Part shown: positions 26,101-34,392 of the stretch, piece by piece
How positions within the stretch are numbered: the first letter of the stretch is position 1
How the letters are laid out: the number at the start of each line of letters is the position of its first letter
Origin: Desulfomicrobium baculatum DSM 4028
GTDB taxonomy: Bacteria; Desulfobacterota; Desulfovibrionia; Desulfovibrionales; Desulfomicrobiaceae
Direction: 5' to 3'
Assembly: GCF_000023225.1 (NCBI RefSeq)
Contig: NC_013173.1
Location: 1,862,501 to 1,926,500, forward strand
DNA: 64,000 nucleotides
The notes under the pieces: generated by a model
The model's input: only the letters and a program-made list of their open reading frames with translations
The model's database searches: none
Told to the model about the DNA's origin: nothing
Translations under genes and position numbers: made by a program

Positions 26101-26968
26101 GATCCTGCGCGAACTGGACAAGCGCTCGGCCATGATCCACTCCTCTCCACAGGCCAAAATGATCATGAAGAGCAACCAGCGCAACCCGAAGAACAAGGAG
26201 ATGGTCAAGCGCTTCGTGAACAGCATGGACCGGGTCCACAACCGGGTGCAGAAACGCTTCCATGAAAAGATGGACGCCGAGTGGGAGCGCGAGGGCCTCG
26301 CACCCATCCGCAACGCCGGCAGCGGCAAGAGCGTCAACACGGACTACGACATCGCGCGCCAGGTCAAATTCGACGAAAACGGGGTGCCTATCCCGCCAAA
26401 GAAGAATGGCCGGCCCGTCCCGGAAAGCCTGTGGCAGGCCGAAGCCCAGAATAAATGGGAAGATTCGTACCGGGAAATCACGGGGCAAAGTCCCAAACGA
26501 TCATGGGAGACCGTGACCACCAGCGGACACTCCGAAGCCTACAAGGACCTGGCCCTCATCGAAAAGAACGGCGTCCTGCGGGCCAACAAGGCCTGGGCCG
26601 GGCAGACCTCCGACGTGAACCAGTTCAAGGGCGACCACCTACGGAGAAAAGACCAACCGTTCACCCGCATCGAGAAGCACGTGGAGATCACGCGTAGCAC
26701 GGCCAAGGAGTACCAGAGGCGCCTCAAGCCCCTCATGGAAGCCCAGGTCCCGCCCAAGACGGACAAGGCCAATTACGAGGCCTTCATGAAGCACAAGGAG
26801 TACTGGGAAAAGATGAACGAAGTCATGGAGGGCATGGGCTCGGGCCGCATCGACCCCCTGGAGGGCGACCGCCGCATCCGCCTGCTGTCGGGCGGCAAGA
26901 GTTCCCTCGAAGTGACGCACGACCTGCGCAACTTCCTGGAGTCGCTGATCAAGTTTGGCAAGTCATAA
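23102..26968 (+). CDS. giant exported VRAL-domain protein with toxin-like C-terminal region
   Basis: A 1288-residue protein with a signal peptide or anchor at about 15-36 (ends T-A-H-A-Q). LTVRALVGYGRIP at 67-79 and GIDVLGATPEQLDAIL place it in the shared N-terminal family. The middle is helical and acidic. A glycine-rich, weakly hydrophobic stretch at about 805-930 (G-G-W-E-E-G-L-K-G-A-G-W-E-V-V-K-G-I-A) resembles the linker before toxin tips of polymorphic toxins. The C-terminal 340 residues are highly basic; GSGKSVNTDYDIA near 1073 recalls a nucleotidyltransferase G-S...D-x-D motif, but this is weak. GGAGG before ATG 23102 fixes the start. It is the only plus-strand gene of the cluster and has its own strong terminator. 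Confidence 0.75.
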   Translation: MFLSSAKRIPARSPGATIFFLILLHFLAIWTAHAQSEAPQTIGGSRQTASDGQAAEALRGLAEKNALTVRALVGYGRIPAADMAPLAGLRGKGIDVLGATPEQLDAILQEHGATLSPEERDSLGRVAEAMREAGAGEAAADSAPQEKATDVTENAPIDDEALDAELAAILAEEVTEIPAQEDESEPSQDNAVARTDGVTFTASNVEPAALPPMKSAPFLDINALTPTQWDGAVAAAMEGMRMVYGPMSEAEEESFRKTWGVLRQYPSPDAVDYLNRFNPLLGEFLSLRGAVAEAGARLEETVEQIAWAAEADDPALAMDAMTLARQHRNTILSCQKRLDEVVAELVALGNPPDGAALMAEGQQQYKRAKDFLRGLMVQSGPEGEWVGYVTHPNNYVGTDVGDIKHQPYYFLIYSHGDQKTYSGIALDTDTYNEKEYNYVEGFDLDRINLLSGLEGDTINFEFTDEDGDPWIIHAQRYTGGPFPEFSEVSPELFEEARITNDRIYAERLEAARLANDGTLTASIGHALNDSPIKESLAHYRMRDAFHAAAVKWAAMGKELPESEEARLRQFDALVAGGAPQQVAEAQAAKQKPQGEKEGAKEAQEPKVEIGKGDTPLHIVDDQPAEDRRVIDQEAIDFHSANVAIIQLNMDKDLAEATKETDPVRRHDLEMRVLNAKANLQSEQDRIESLKTGVIVHTRSEWDDFARSQFIQNIAADQRKMEKVDRAMKKALAMADTLPYDKAAQVREIVAKGFSPEVMTATDTAKASEVINNVYTVATGHWEGEKKKADADAEWADTCLQTAEITKSVADKSLMALSFIGGPAVNRVYQGTLGYIEGGPKEAFLRVGGSYNQLTGIAVDGYRGFEAAVESGGGWEEGLKGAGWEVVKGIATDKAMGFVAGGVSRGYGALKGLKGADAPSTSKASKGKTGEADVQISGGATKPKPSTVPDDGFNRPLTEAELKGYKAGVVEGRQRVNSYKSTFKKLQTARKEKAPPSEIKKILRELDKRSAMIHSSPQAKMIMKSNQRNPKNKEMVKRFVNSMDRVHNRVQKRFHEKMDAEWEREGLAPIRNAGSGKSVNTDYDIARQVKFDENGVPIPPKKNGRPVPESLWQAEAQNKWEDSYREITGQSPKRSWETVTTSGHSEAYKDLALIEKNGVLRANKAWAGQTSDVNQFKGDHLRRKDQPFTRIEKHVEITRSTAKEYQRRLKPLMEAQVPPKTDKANYEAFMKHKEYWEKMNEVMEGMGSGRIDPLEGDRRIRLLSGGKSSLEVTHDLRNFLESLIKFGKS

Positions 26969-26981
26969 GCTCCTCAGTCCC

Positions 26982-27035
26982 CGCGAAGAAAAAAGCCGGG
27001 CGCCGCTCCTCGCGGTCCCGGCCTTTTTCTTCGCG
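26982..27035. terminator. strong bidirectional terminator
   Basis: CGCGAAGAAAAAAGCCGGG pairs with CCCGGCCTTTTTCTTCGCG around a 16-base loop. The A-run and T-run make it usable on both strands, ending the giant plus-strand gene and the minus-strand zinc-ribbon gene. Confidence 0.85.
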
Positions 27036-27045
27036 GCGGCTCAAT

Positions 27046-27654
27046 TCATTTTACCAGCCGCAGCAGAGTCTCATGATCCGGCTCCGGGGCGCGGCAGCGG
27101 GGACAGGTCCCCGCGCCGTGGGCGTAGAGGTTGCCGCAGGCCAGGCAGACCCGCTCCTCGCGGTCCGGCTCCGCCTTTTCCGGCCAGTCCAGCCCGGAAA
27201 TCTTGAACACCACGTCGCCGGGGGCGAAATAGCCGTACAGGCTCTCGGTCAGGCGCAAGGTCATCGCCTTGCCGCCCCGGGTACGGATCCTGGCCCTGGG
27301 ACTGTAGGTGATGTCGTCGGACTGATTCCCGTCGCGGCTCGCCCGCACCTGCTTCATGAACAGCTCCTCCACCACCCCGGCCCAGCTTTGCGTCGTCTGT
27401 TTGCGGGACCATCCGGCCAGAAGAAAGGTCACTGCGGCGGCAAAACTGAATGAATATAGCACGTCGTCGTTAACCTCGCCCATCTCCCACCAGATCAACC
27501 CAAAGATCATGGACAGGACCAGGGCGAAAAATCCCCAGGCGTAGATGCGCGAGTGGCGGCCATAGGTCCGCACCCAGGCCGTTGTCTGCTCAGGGGTCAG
27601 CGGGCTCGCGGCCGTGGAGCGTTTTTTGGCCGAAGCCCTTCTTTGCGCCGCCAT
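27046..27654 (-). CDS. two-helix membrane protein with C-terminal zinc ribbon
   Basis: A 202-residue protein. The basic N-terminal 30 residues are followed by two membrane helices at about 38-58 and 66-84. A soluble domain of about 85 residues follows (T-Y-S-P-R-A-R-I-R-T-R-G-G-K-A-M) and the tail has a zinc ribbon, Cys170-x-x-Cys173 and Cys184-x-x-Cys187. Helix direction suggests the ribbon is cytoplasmic. GGAGAAGGAA precedes the ATG. It follows the beta-propeller gene in the same direction, 65 bp apart. No family recognised; it may link the exported proteins to an inside partner. Confidence 0.7.
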   Translation of the reverse strand: MAAQRRASAKKRSTAASPLTPEQTTAWVRTYGRHSRIYAWGFFALVLSMIFGLIWWEMGEVNDDVLYSFSFAAAVTFLLAGWSRKQTTQSWAGVVEELFMKQVRASRDGNQSDDITYSPRARIRTRGGKAMTLRLTESLYGYFAPGDVVFKISGLDWPEKAEPDREERVCLACGNLYAHGAGTCPRCRAPEPDHETLLRLVK

Positions 27655-27719
27655 TTCCTTCTCCTTTTATTAATATGAAAGCGGCCCGCTCCTGACCGGG
27701 GAACGGGCAGCCTTCTTTT

Positions 27720-30377
27720 CTAGTCGAGGGGAATGCTCTCTCGCCGGAAGTGCGTCCCGTCGATGGCCAGGTACTCAAGGCCACCCTCCACGAACACCGC
27801 GCGGGGCGGAATGATGTCGTGGGCGCGCTCCTCGCCGCCGAACACGACGATGTGCATCTTCTTTTCCTTGCGGTCGCGGGTGAAATAGACCAGATGCCGC
27901 CCGTCGGGGCTGAACTGCGGAGGCTCTTCGTCGTAGATGTCCCTCGCCTCCGGCCCGGCCTGTCCGTCGAGACAGATGCGCGCGGACGTCTTCTGCTTTT
28001 CCAGCCACGCCACCCTGGTCCCGTCGGGGCTGAAGACGATCCCCCTGGGCGAGCCCTGGCCCCGGCCGATCTCCTTGCCGTCCACGACGACGACGTATTC
28101 CTCGTCACTCAGCTGAAAGCCCGCCGCCCAGCGACTACCGTCGGGACTGAAGGTTTCATCGACGACGCTTTTCAGCGCTCCGAAGCCGTGGGAAACGATC
28201 TGGCCATCGACCACCAGAAAAGACTCCTTTTCCTTTTTGGCCGAATAGATGTGCCGCTGGCCGTCGGCGCTGAAGGTGGCCGGATCCCAGATGTCACTGA
28301 AATCAGGTCCGATCTGCCCGTTAATGACCATTGACCTCACACTCTCGTCCACTTGGGCGACATAGGCATAAAAGGCGCTGTCGGGAGTCACCGAGAACTT
28401 GTAGCCGCTCCCCATGGTGGGCTTCAGTTCTTCGCCGTCACGCACCAGAAAGCGGTCCCCGCCCTCTTTTTCGGCGATATAATAGAGTTCGGCGCGATTC
28501 TGCGTGAATCGGGGGCTGCCGTGAATAGCCGGGTACTTTTGCCCTTCGGAACCATCGGCGGTCACGACCATGGCGAACTCGGCCCCGGTCTGAGGGTCTT
28601 GCCCCCTTTCTATCCAGGCTGCTTTTCCGTTCTCGGCCACGGCTCCGTCCCGCACGGAGGCGTTCGTCTCCCGCACCTGCTTGCCGTCGAGATAGACCCG
28701 GTACACGCTGCCCGTCTTGCCTCCGGCCAGGACATGTTCCCCGCTCGCGCTCATATCCACGAATTCGAGGTCGTCGAAGATCGGGCCGTCGGCCCCGTTG
28801 AACACAGGGATCTCCTTCTCACCCAGCTCGGCCTCATAGCGGAACATCTCTCCCCCGGGCGTGAAGCGCAAGGCGTATCCCTTGACGTCATCGTACCATT
28901 TTCCGGGGACACCGTTGACGACAACGCGCTTCTTTCCCTCTTTCTCGCCCTCGACCCAGGCCACATGGCGCAGATCCTCCGAAAGGCCGATGGCGGTCTC
29001 GTCCAGGGCATATTGGGACACCTGAAAATCGAACTTCTCCGGCGCGGGAGCCGGTCCGGCAGTCCCGCCCGCCGACAGGGACTCCTCCTGACCCACGGCG
29101 TACAGCGCGCCTTCATGCTCGTACACGTCGCCCGGCATGGCCACCACGACCCAGCCGATGCGGTGCTGGCTGGTGCTTAAAATGCCCAGCTCGTTATCGC
29201 CGATGTACTTTTTGATCCTGTAGGACATGTATATGCCCAGAACCCTGGGGCCGACCGGGCGACCGGTGGCGGGGTCGATGCGGGGGGTCCAGCGCACCTC
29301 GCCGTCCAGCTTGTCGTCGAAACCAATGTCGGCGTCGCCTCTGGCCTCGTCGTGCTCGTACACATAAACCGATTTGCCGGCCACGCGATAGGAAATCCTG
29401 TCCGCGATCTCCTTCTCGCTCAAGGGGATTTCCGGGTTATCAGGGGCATCGACGCGGATGACCACCGGCGTGTCCGGGGTGGCGAACCCGAGGACGAGGT
29501 TGTAGGAGGCGTCGTCGTCAAGCACGGGCTTCACGTTCAGATATTCGGAAAGCTTGTTGAAATACCCTTTCTCTCCTGCCAGCACAGCGGGGTCCTCGGG
29601 CAGCATGTGCTGCAGACGCCGCTGGAAATAGGGGTCATCCTGCGGAGCGGCGACGGAAAGCCCCTCCACCTGCAATTTGACCCTGTACGTTCCCGGCACC
29701 TGATCGTTGAGGGGAAACTCCACGCCATCCCCCGGCCCTGCGTCGCTGGGGGCGGCCGGAGGCAGGGAGGACGTCGTATTCGTGCCCCCCTCCTGAACAG
29801 GCTCAGCCTGAACAGGCTCGGCCTGAACAGGATCAACCAGGACGGGTTCGGCCTGGGCGGGCTCCGCCTGGACAGGCTCGGTCGCAACGGTCTCGGTCGG
29901 AGCGGGCTCCGCCTGGACAGCGCTCGGGACTTCGACGGGACCGTCCTCGGCCTGTGCCCAGCGCGTGGCGCCGCTGCGCACCAGGGTGCCGGCGGGCACG
30001 GAAGCGCCCGGGGCGGGCGGCGACCAGTCGAGATGCTCACCGCCTTCCATGAAGGCGGCCAGCTTGGCCAGTTCGGCGCCGAACTGCGCCAGGGCAGGGT
30101 CCGCACTCCACTGCCGGACCTGATCCAGATTCGCCCCCAGGAGGTCCAACCCGGACTCCTGCCGCATCCGCTGCGCCAGTTTCACGTACTCGTCGGGCAG
30201 CCTGCCCCAGCCCCGCAGAGCCCGGACCGTGACCTTGCCCTGCTGCTCCATCTGCAGGAGCCCGTCGGGGCCGGTGGCGATTTCCACGGTGGAGGCAAAG
30301 CCAGGGCCACAGCAAACAACCACAAGCATCAAACACACCGATGCGGCCAGCGCCTGCGTCATGAGAATTCGCCTCAT
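27720..30377 (-). CDS. exported VRAL-domain protein with TolB/WD40-like propeller
   Basis: An 885-residue protein with signal peptide (1-29, C-C-G-P-G-F-A-S) and the shared module VTVRALRGWGRLP at 49-61 with SGLDLLGANLDQVRQW after it. Residues about 148-200 are a proline/glutamate spacer with Q-A-E-P-V repeats, likely to span the cell wall or extend from the membrane. The C-terminal half has repeated F-S-P-D-G-x-R blades (for example Q-F-S-P-D-G-R-H-L-V-Y-F) typical of TolB/PD40 propellers, which usually mediate protein contacts. GGAGG sits four bases before the ATG at 30377. It has an AT-rich leader of about 60 bp. Confidence 0.78.
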   Translation of the reverse strand: MRRILMTQALAASVCLMLVVVCCGPGFASTVEIATGPDGLLQMEQQGKVTVRALRGWGRLPDEYVKLAQRMRQESGLDLLGANLDQVRQWSADPALAQFGAELAKLAAFMEGGEHLDWSPPAPGASVPAGTLVRSGATRWAQAEDGPVEVPSAVQAEPAPTETVATEPVQAEPAQAEPVLVDPVQAEPVQAEPVQEGGTNTTSSLPPAAPSDAGPGDGVEFPLNDQVPGTYRVKLQVEGLSVAAPQDDPYFQRRLQHMLPEDPAVLAGEKGYFNKLSEYLNVKPVLDDDASYNLVLGFATPDTPVVIRVDAPDNPEIPLSEKEIADRISYRVAGKSVYVYEHDEARGDADIGFDDKLDGEVRWTPRIDPATGRPVGPRVLGIYMSYRIKKYIGDNELGILSTSQHRIGWVVVAMPGDVYEHEGALYAVGQEESLSAGGTAGPAPAPEKFDFQVSQYALDETAIGLSEDLRHVAWVEGEKEGKKRVVVNGVPGKWYDDVKGYALRFTPGGEMFRYEAELGEKEIPVFNGADGPIFDDLEFVDMSASGEHVLAGGKTGSVYRVYLDGKQVRETNASVRDGAVAENGKAAWIERGQDPQTGAEFAMVVTADGSEGQKYPAIHGSPRFTQNRAELYYIAEKEGGDRFLVRDGEELKPTMGSGYKFSVTPDSAFYAYVAQVDESVRSMVINGQIGPDFSDIWDPATFSADGQRHIYSAKKEKESFLVVDGQIVSHGFGALKSVVDETFSPDGSRWAAGFQLSDEEYVVVVDGKEIGRGQGSPRGIVFSPDGTRVAWLEKQKTSARICLDGQAGPEARDIYDEEPPQFSPDGRHLVYFTRDRKEKKMHIVVFGGEERAHDIIPPRAVFVEGGLEYLAIDGTHFRRESIPLD

Positions 30378-30437
30378 CCTACCTCCCATAAGACCAAATT
30401 GTAGGCTTACCGTTCAGAATGATTATAATCATTCTAT

Positions 30438-32480
30438 CTATTTATGAAAAAGAAATTGCAAATCCGGCTTTAATGAGTACCCTTTTAGATAATGAAACTC
30501 TACACGATTCATATTTTTAGGCATCAAATACACCATGCTTCCTTCAAATGATTCTCCAGGAGACAGTGTTTTCGCCCCGAAAGTATCAGGCATCGACTCG
30601 TCTGTCTTAACACCTGAATATTGTTCTATTCCATTTCGATGTCCTTGACTGTCAACCCACTGAAAATCGTTTGCTCCTATACTTTCTTCTTCATTCGATA
30701 TATTCACGAATCGAACAGCGACGACGATATATTCTTCATCTTCTTTCTTGTCTTTTGTCCAATACGATGCTTTTGCGACAGCCGTTACAGTTATCTCAAA
30801 AATATCTGTTCGACCTGCTTGGCCAAGATGAAGAAATTTCGCATCTTCCTCATTCGGGGGCGCTTCATTCGCAGGCTCCTCGTTGACCGCCAACACCTCT
30901 ACGCTTTTGACGACTTCGCCGATTTGGCCCTTGTCGTCCTTGACACGGAAACTCACAGTTTTTTCGCCCGGCTCCGCCGGGGCCTGCCAATAGAACACCG
31001 CGCCTGTGGACAATCCGTAGCCGCCCATGTCCAGCGGCCGATAGTCGGGGATGCCGCCGGTCAGGCTGACCTCGAAATGCACGACCTCTCCGGGCGCCAC
31101 CGAGTCCGGCCCGCTGACCGTTGCCTGCCCCAAGGGAGGAGCCTCGGCGATCATGCGGTCGATCTGCGCGATCAGTCCCTGCACCTGCCGCACCCTGTCC
31201 TCGAGTTCGGGATGACTGCCCTGGGCCTCCGTCAACACGGCGAGGGCCTCCTCCACATACGCCCGGGCCATGGTCAGGTTGCGTCCCTGGCTGGCCAGGC
31301 GGAAGCCGTACATGTAGGGAACCCGGGCCCTGGCGATGACCTGGTTGGCGGCCCTGCGCTCCTCGGCCTTGGCCACGACGCTCTTGAGGTCCTGGATCTT
31401 CTCGAAAATGCCTTCGTTGGGGAAGCTGTGCTCCACCGCGTAGCGCTCGACCTTGGCCAGATAGTCGCCCGCGGCCTCGGTTTTGCCGGCCTTGAGCAGC
31501 TCGTCGACCTTGAGCATGCCGCGGATGGCGTTCATGCGCAGCTCCATGTCCGCCCACTGCTCCTTCATGGCCGCGTTGGCGCGGTCGTACTGCAGCATGA
31601 TCATCTCCGTAACCAGCTCCTTGACCTGGGAACTGGACCAGCTGACCACGAGCCCCGGCAGGAATCCCCCGCCCAGGGCGGCCGTGGCCGCCGTGCCCGC
31701 AGTCTGGGCGGCGAAGCCGAAACCCGTGCCCGTGGCGCTGGCTGCCGCTTCTTCGGCGTCGTTCAAGGCCAGAAGAGCAGGTACGTCAAAAGCCAGGACA
31801 AAGACACCATCTACAAAGGTGCCGATGACTCCGGGGTTCTTGACCAGGTAATCCTTGACCGCGGCCTTGGTGCCCTTTTCGGACAAGAGTTTCCGAGCCG
31901 CCCGGATCTGTTCGGGGGAGAGTTGTTGCAGGGCCGTCTTAAGATCGTTGGCCAGATGCGCCGGGACCTTCCCTGTCGCGGTGATGGCATCCTCAACTCG
32001 GTTCAAAAGATCAAGAGCCCTGACGCCGGCATCGTCCAGGGCGTCACCGCTGTAGGCCACGAGCTTTTTCAGACCGTCGGGGCCGACATTGTGAAAAGCC
32101 CCCGAGGCGCTCTCATCCAGTGCGACGACTGCAAACTCCCGGAGTTTCTTGCTCCGGATCATGTCCAGCAGCTCCTCGCGGTTGGAACCAGCCAGCTTGC
32201 CGAGCCTGCCCGCAAACTCCTTCAGCCCGTCCTTGTTTCCCTTCCAGTACTCAAGCGCGGCGCGAAGCTCCCCGCTTGCTCCTTCCGGAAGCGAGTCGTA
32301 CGTCAAGCCCGCGCTGAGAAAGGACTTCATGACCGCCTTCATGCTGTCGTCCACCACGACCTGCTGTGCAATCTCGGCCTGTGTGGGTTGCTTCAATTCA
32401 TCGGCAAGAGACGCGCCGCCACCTGCAAGCACCAGAACCAGAAATAAAACGCCCGCCCTTTGCAATGCCTTGATGTTCAT
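30438..32480 (-). CDS. exported protein with PKD-like and DUF4352-like domains
   Basis: A 680-residue protein with signal peptide (1-27, ends A-S-L-A-D). Residues 30-400 are mostly helical, including an Ala/Gly-rich hydrophobic patch at about 255-310 that could insert in membrane. Residues about 455-540 resemble a PKD/Big-type beta sandwich (V-S-G-P-D-S-V-A-P-G-E-V-V-H-F-E-V, ... T-V-S-F-R-V-K-D-D-K-G). The last 110 residues look like DUF4352 (V-V-A-V-R-F-V-N-I-S-N-E-E, then L-S-P-G-E-S-F-E-G-S-M-V-Y), a domain common in exported proteins. The last 300 bp are clearly AT-richer than the rest, as if this domain was acquired. Its ATG overlaps the Sel1 gene stop by four bases (ATGA). Confidence 0.75.
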   Translation of the reverse strand: MNIKALQRAGVLFLVLVLAGGGASLADELKQPTQAEIAQQVVVDDSMKAVMKSFLSAGLTYDSLPEGASGELRAALEYWKGNKDGLKEFAGRLGKLAGSNREELLDMIRSKKLREFAVVALDESASGAFHNVGPDGLKKLVAYSGDALDDAGVRALDLLNRVEDAITATGKVPAHLANDLKTALQQLSPEQIRAARKLLSEKGTKAAVKDYLVKNPGVIGTFVDGVFVLAFDVPALLALNDAEEAAASATGTGFGFAAQTAGTAATAALGGGFLPGLVVSWSSSQVKELVTEMIMLQYDRANAAMKEQWADMELRMNAIRGMLKVDELLKAGKTEAAGDYLAKVERYAVEHSFPNEGIFEKIQDLKSVVAKAEERRAANQVIARARVPYMYGFRLASQGRNLTMARAYVEEALAVLTEAQGSHPELEDRVRQVQGLIAQIDRMIAEAPPLGQATVSGPDSVAPGEVVHFEVSLTGGIPDYRPLDMGGYGLSTGAVFYWQAPAEPGEKTVSFRVKDDKGQIGEVVKSVEVLAVNEEPANEAPPNEEDAKFLHLGQAGRTDIFEITVTAVAKASYWTKDKKEDEEYIVVAVRFVNISNEEESIGANDFQWVDSQGHRNGIEQYSGVKTDESMPDTFGAKTLSPGESFEGSMVYLMPKNMNRVEFHYLKGYSLKPDLQFLFHK

Positions 32481-33187
32481 TCGAGCCCCCACTGCCCCAG
32501 TTGTGATCCTGCTTCCGCGGCTTTGCGACGCAGCTGCCCCGCCTTTTCCGCATCCTGGGGCACCCACAGGCCGGATTCGTATTCATCAGCCAAAAGCGCC
32601 ATGGCATCGGCATCACCCGCTGCCGCAGCGTCCTCAAGAAGGGCCACGGACCGAATCGGATCAGGCGGTCCGTCAACGCCAGTCCTGACCGCAAGGGCCA
32701 GGCTGACCTTCGCCCCGGGATCACCGCCGTCGGCCTGAGCGCCAAGCTTCCCGATCATTTCGCCAAGGTCCGGAGTTTCCCCTTTGACGTCGGCATCGAC
32801 AACGGGAGGATCCTGGACAACGGACGTCCCTGAAGCGGGCTGCTCGCCCGAGGACAAACCTTCGTCCATGCGGCTGATAAGCTGTCCCAGAACATCACGC
32901 TGGGCTTCGCTCAGAGCAAGCTGTCCCTCACCTGCCTGCTCCTTCCAGGTTGCAAGTTGCGCCCTGTCGGCGGAAATGAGGTCCAGGCCCAGGGCGCGGA
33001 ACTCCATGGCTATTTCCGCAGTGGACGGAGGGACCAGCTTCCAGGCCCACAGGGCCCTGACTGTGAGCCGCCCTTCGTCCCGCAGCCTGACCAGCTCGGG
33101 CGGAAGCGTGTCATAGGCCGGTTCGGAGGCAAGAGCCGGGTGTGGCAGAACCAGCATGAAAAAAAGAAGAGCGAGCCAACGTTTCAT
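32477..33187 (-). CDS. exported VRAL-domain protein with Sel1-like repeats
   Basis: A 236-residue protein with a clear signal peptide (1-20, ends A-L-A-S) and the shared module LTVRALWAWKLVP at 41-53, then GLDLISADRAQLATW. It is the shortest of the four and defines the module as about residues 25-110. The C-terminal 85 residues contain Sel1-type repeats (A-V-A-L-L-E-D-A-A-A-A-G-D-A-D-A-M-A-L-L-A-D-E-Y-type pattern, G-L-W-V-P-Q-D), usually protein-binding. GGAGG precedes the ATG at 33187; the upstream in-frame ATG has none. It is coupled to the next gene by an ATGA overlap. Confidence 0.8.
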   Translation of the reverse strand: MKRWLALLFFMLVLPHPALASEPAYDTLPPELVRLRDEGRLTVRALWAWKLVPPSTAEIAMEFRALGLDLISADRAQLATWKEQAGEGQLALSEAQRDVLGQLISRMDEGLSSGEQPASGTSVVQDPPVVDADVKGETPDLGEMIGKLGAQADGGDPGAKVSLALAVRTGVDGPPDPIRSVALLEDAAAAGDADAMALLADEYESGLWVPQDAEKAGQLRRKAAEAGSQLGQWGLE

Positions 33188-33288
33188 TTTGCCTCCGTGT
33201 TCAAAGCGCTTGGTTCTCAGCGCAAACGACAGTCCCCAACTCCGATCCGTCCGTGATGGCAGAACATCCCGGCAGCTCCATTCGAAGA

Positions 33289-34392
33289 TCACTTGCCGGC
33301 CAGAACGCTATCCACCACCTGCACCAGCCCCGCCAGATCCATAAGCTCGGCGCCGGACACTTCCCTGTCCGGCATGAGGCCCGCGCCGGAGCAGGAGCTG
33401 CCATCCGGAAGCAGGACGTCTCGGTTGGTGTAGCGCAGCACCGAGCCGTCGGACAGGCGGGCGTCGGTCTGGGAGCTGCATTTGCCGTAGGTGCGCTGGC
33501 CCACGAGCAGGGCCCGGCCCTGCTGGTGCAGGGCCCCGGCGAAGATCTCGGCCGAACTGGCCGTATCCGGGCCAACAATAAGCGCCAGAGGCATGGAGTA
33601 CTTCTCCCCGGACGGGGCCCGCACTGGGCGAGCATCCTCGCCCCGGCCCTGGATCGTGCCCAGAAGGGTCCCGGCAGGCAGAAACATGCCCGCCATGTCG
33701 AAGGCTTCGTACAGATCGCCGCCGCCCGCGTCGCGCAGATCGATGACCAGCAGCCCAGCTGGCCCCGCGCCCTTTCGCGCCAGGAAATCAATGGTGGCTT
33801 GCAATGCGGGTTTGGTCATGCCTCCGACAAACTCGCGGACACGCAACACCTGCCGGTCCCCCGGCGGCACAGGCTCCACGTCCAGGGGCTTGAAGGCCTC
33901 GCGCACGACCCGGATGTCAAAGCTCTTCCCGCCTGGCCGGGCCAGAGTCAGGCGCACGACAGTGTCTTCCCCTCCTTTGAGCAAAGACGCCACGCTCTGG
34001 GCATCACGCCCGGCCACGCTCTCGCCGTCGACTTCAAGCAGCCTGGACCGGTCGGGCACCCCAGCCTTGTCCGCCGCTCCGCCCCGATAGACGGAGAGGA
34101 AAATATCCTCGCCGCGCACGATCAGCTCCGCGCCGATGCCGATCCAGGCCTCGCGTCCGGTCATGGGGGACTGATATTCCCGCGCCGGGAAATAGCGCGC
34201 ATACGGATCGAACCGTTCCAGAAAGGCGGGCAGTCCGGCTTCGTCCAATTTTTCCAGTTCCGCATGATTCGGGGGAACCAGAGCCTCGTTCAGCAGAATC
34301 CTGCGGATCTCCTCCAGGGGCGCGGACTGCGCCCCCGCAGGGACCGGCAAGGCCATCAGCACGGCCAGCATCCAGAAGGACGCAATCCTCAC
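33289..34392 (-). CDS. exported S41-family protease with PDZ domain
   Basis: A 367-residue protein with signal peptide (1-21, ends A-G-A-Q). A PDZ domain lies at about 80-165 (I-G-I-G-A-E-L; D-R-S-R-L-L-E-V-D-G-E-S-V). The S41 domain at about 180-330 has TASSAEIFAGAL with probable nucleophile Ser279 and TYGK with general base Lys304, the 25-residue spacing usual for C-terminal-processing proteases. Such enzymes trim periplasmic proteins. The GTG start overlaps the upstream lipoprotein gene stop (GTGA). In this cluster it may process the exported VRAL proteins or lipoproteins (inference). Confidence 0.87.
   Translation of the reverse strand: MRIASFWMLAVLMALPVPAGAQSAPLEEIRRILLNEALVPPNHAELEKLDEAGLPAFLERFDPYARYFPAREYQSPMTGREAWIGIGAELIVRGEDIFLSVYRGGAADKAGVPDRSRLLEVDGESVAGRDAQSVASLLKGGEDTVVRLTLARPGGKSFDIRVVREAFKPLDVEPVPPGDRQVLRVREFVGGMTKPALQATIDFLARKGAGPAGLLVIDLRDAGGGDLYEAFDMAGMFLPAGTLLGTIQGRGEDARPVRAPSGEKYSMPLALIVGPDTASSAEIFAGALHQQGRALLVGQRTYGKCSSQTDARLSDGSVLRYTNRDVLLPDGSSCSGAGLMPDREVSGAELMDLAGLVQVVDSVLAGK

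Noticed and set aside
23708-26488. 926-residue open frame on the minus strand
   Set aside because: Antisense shadow of the 1288-residue exported protein; no ribosome site and unnatural composition.
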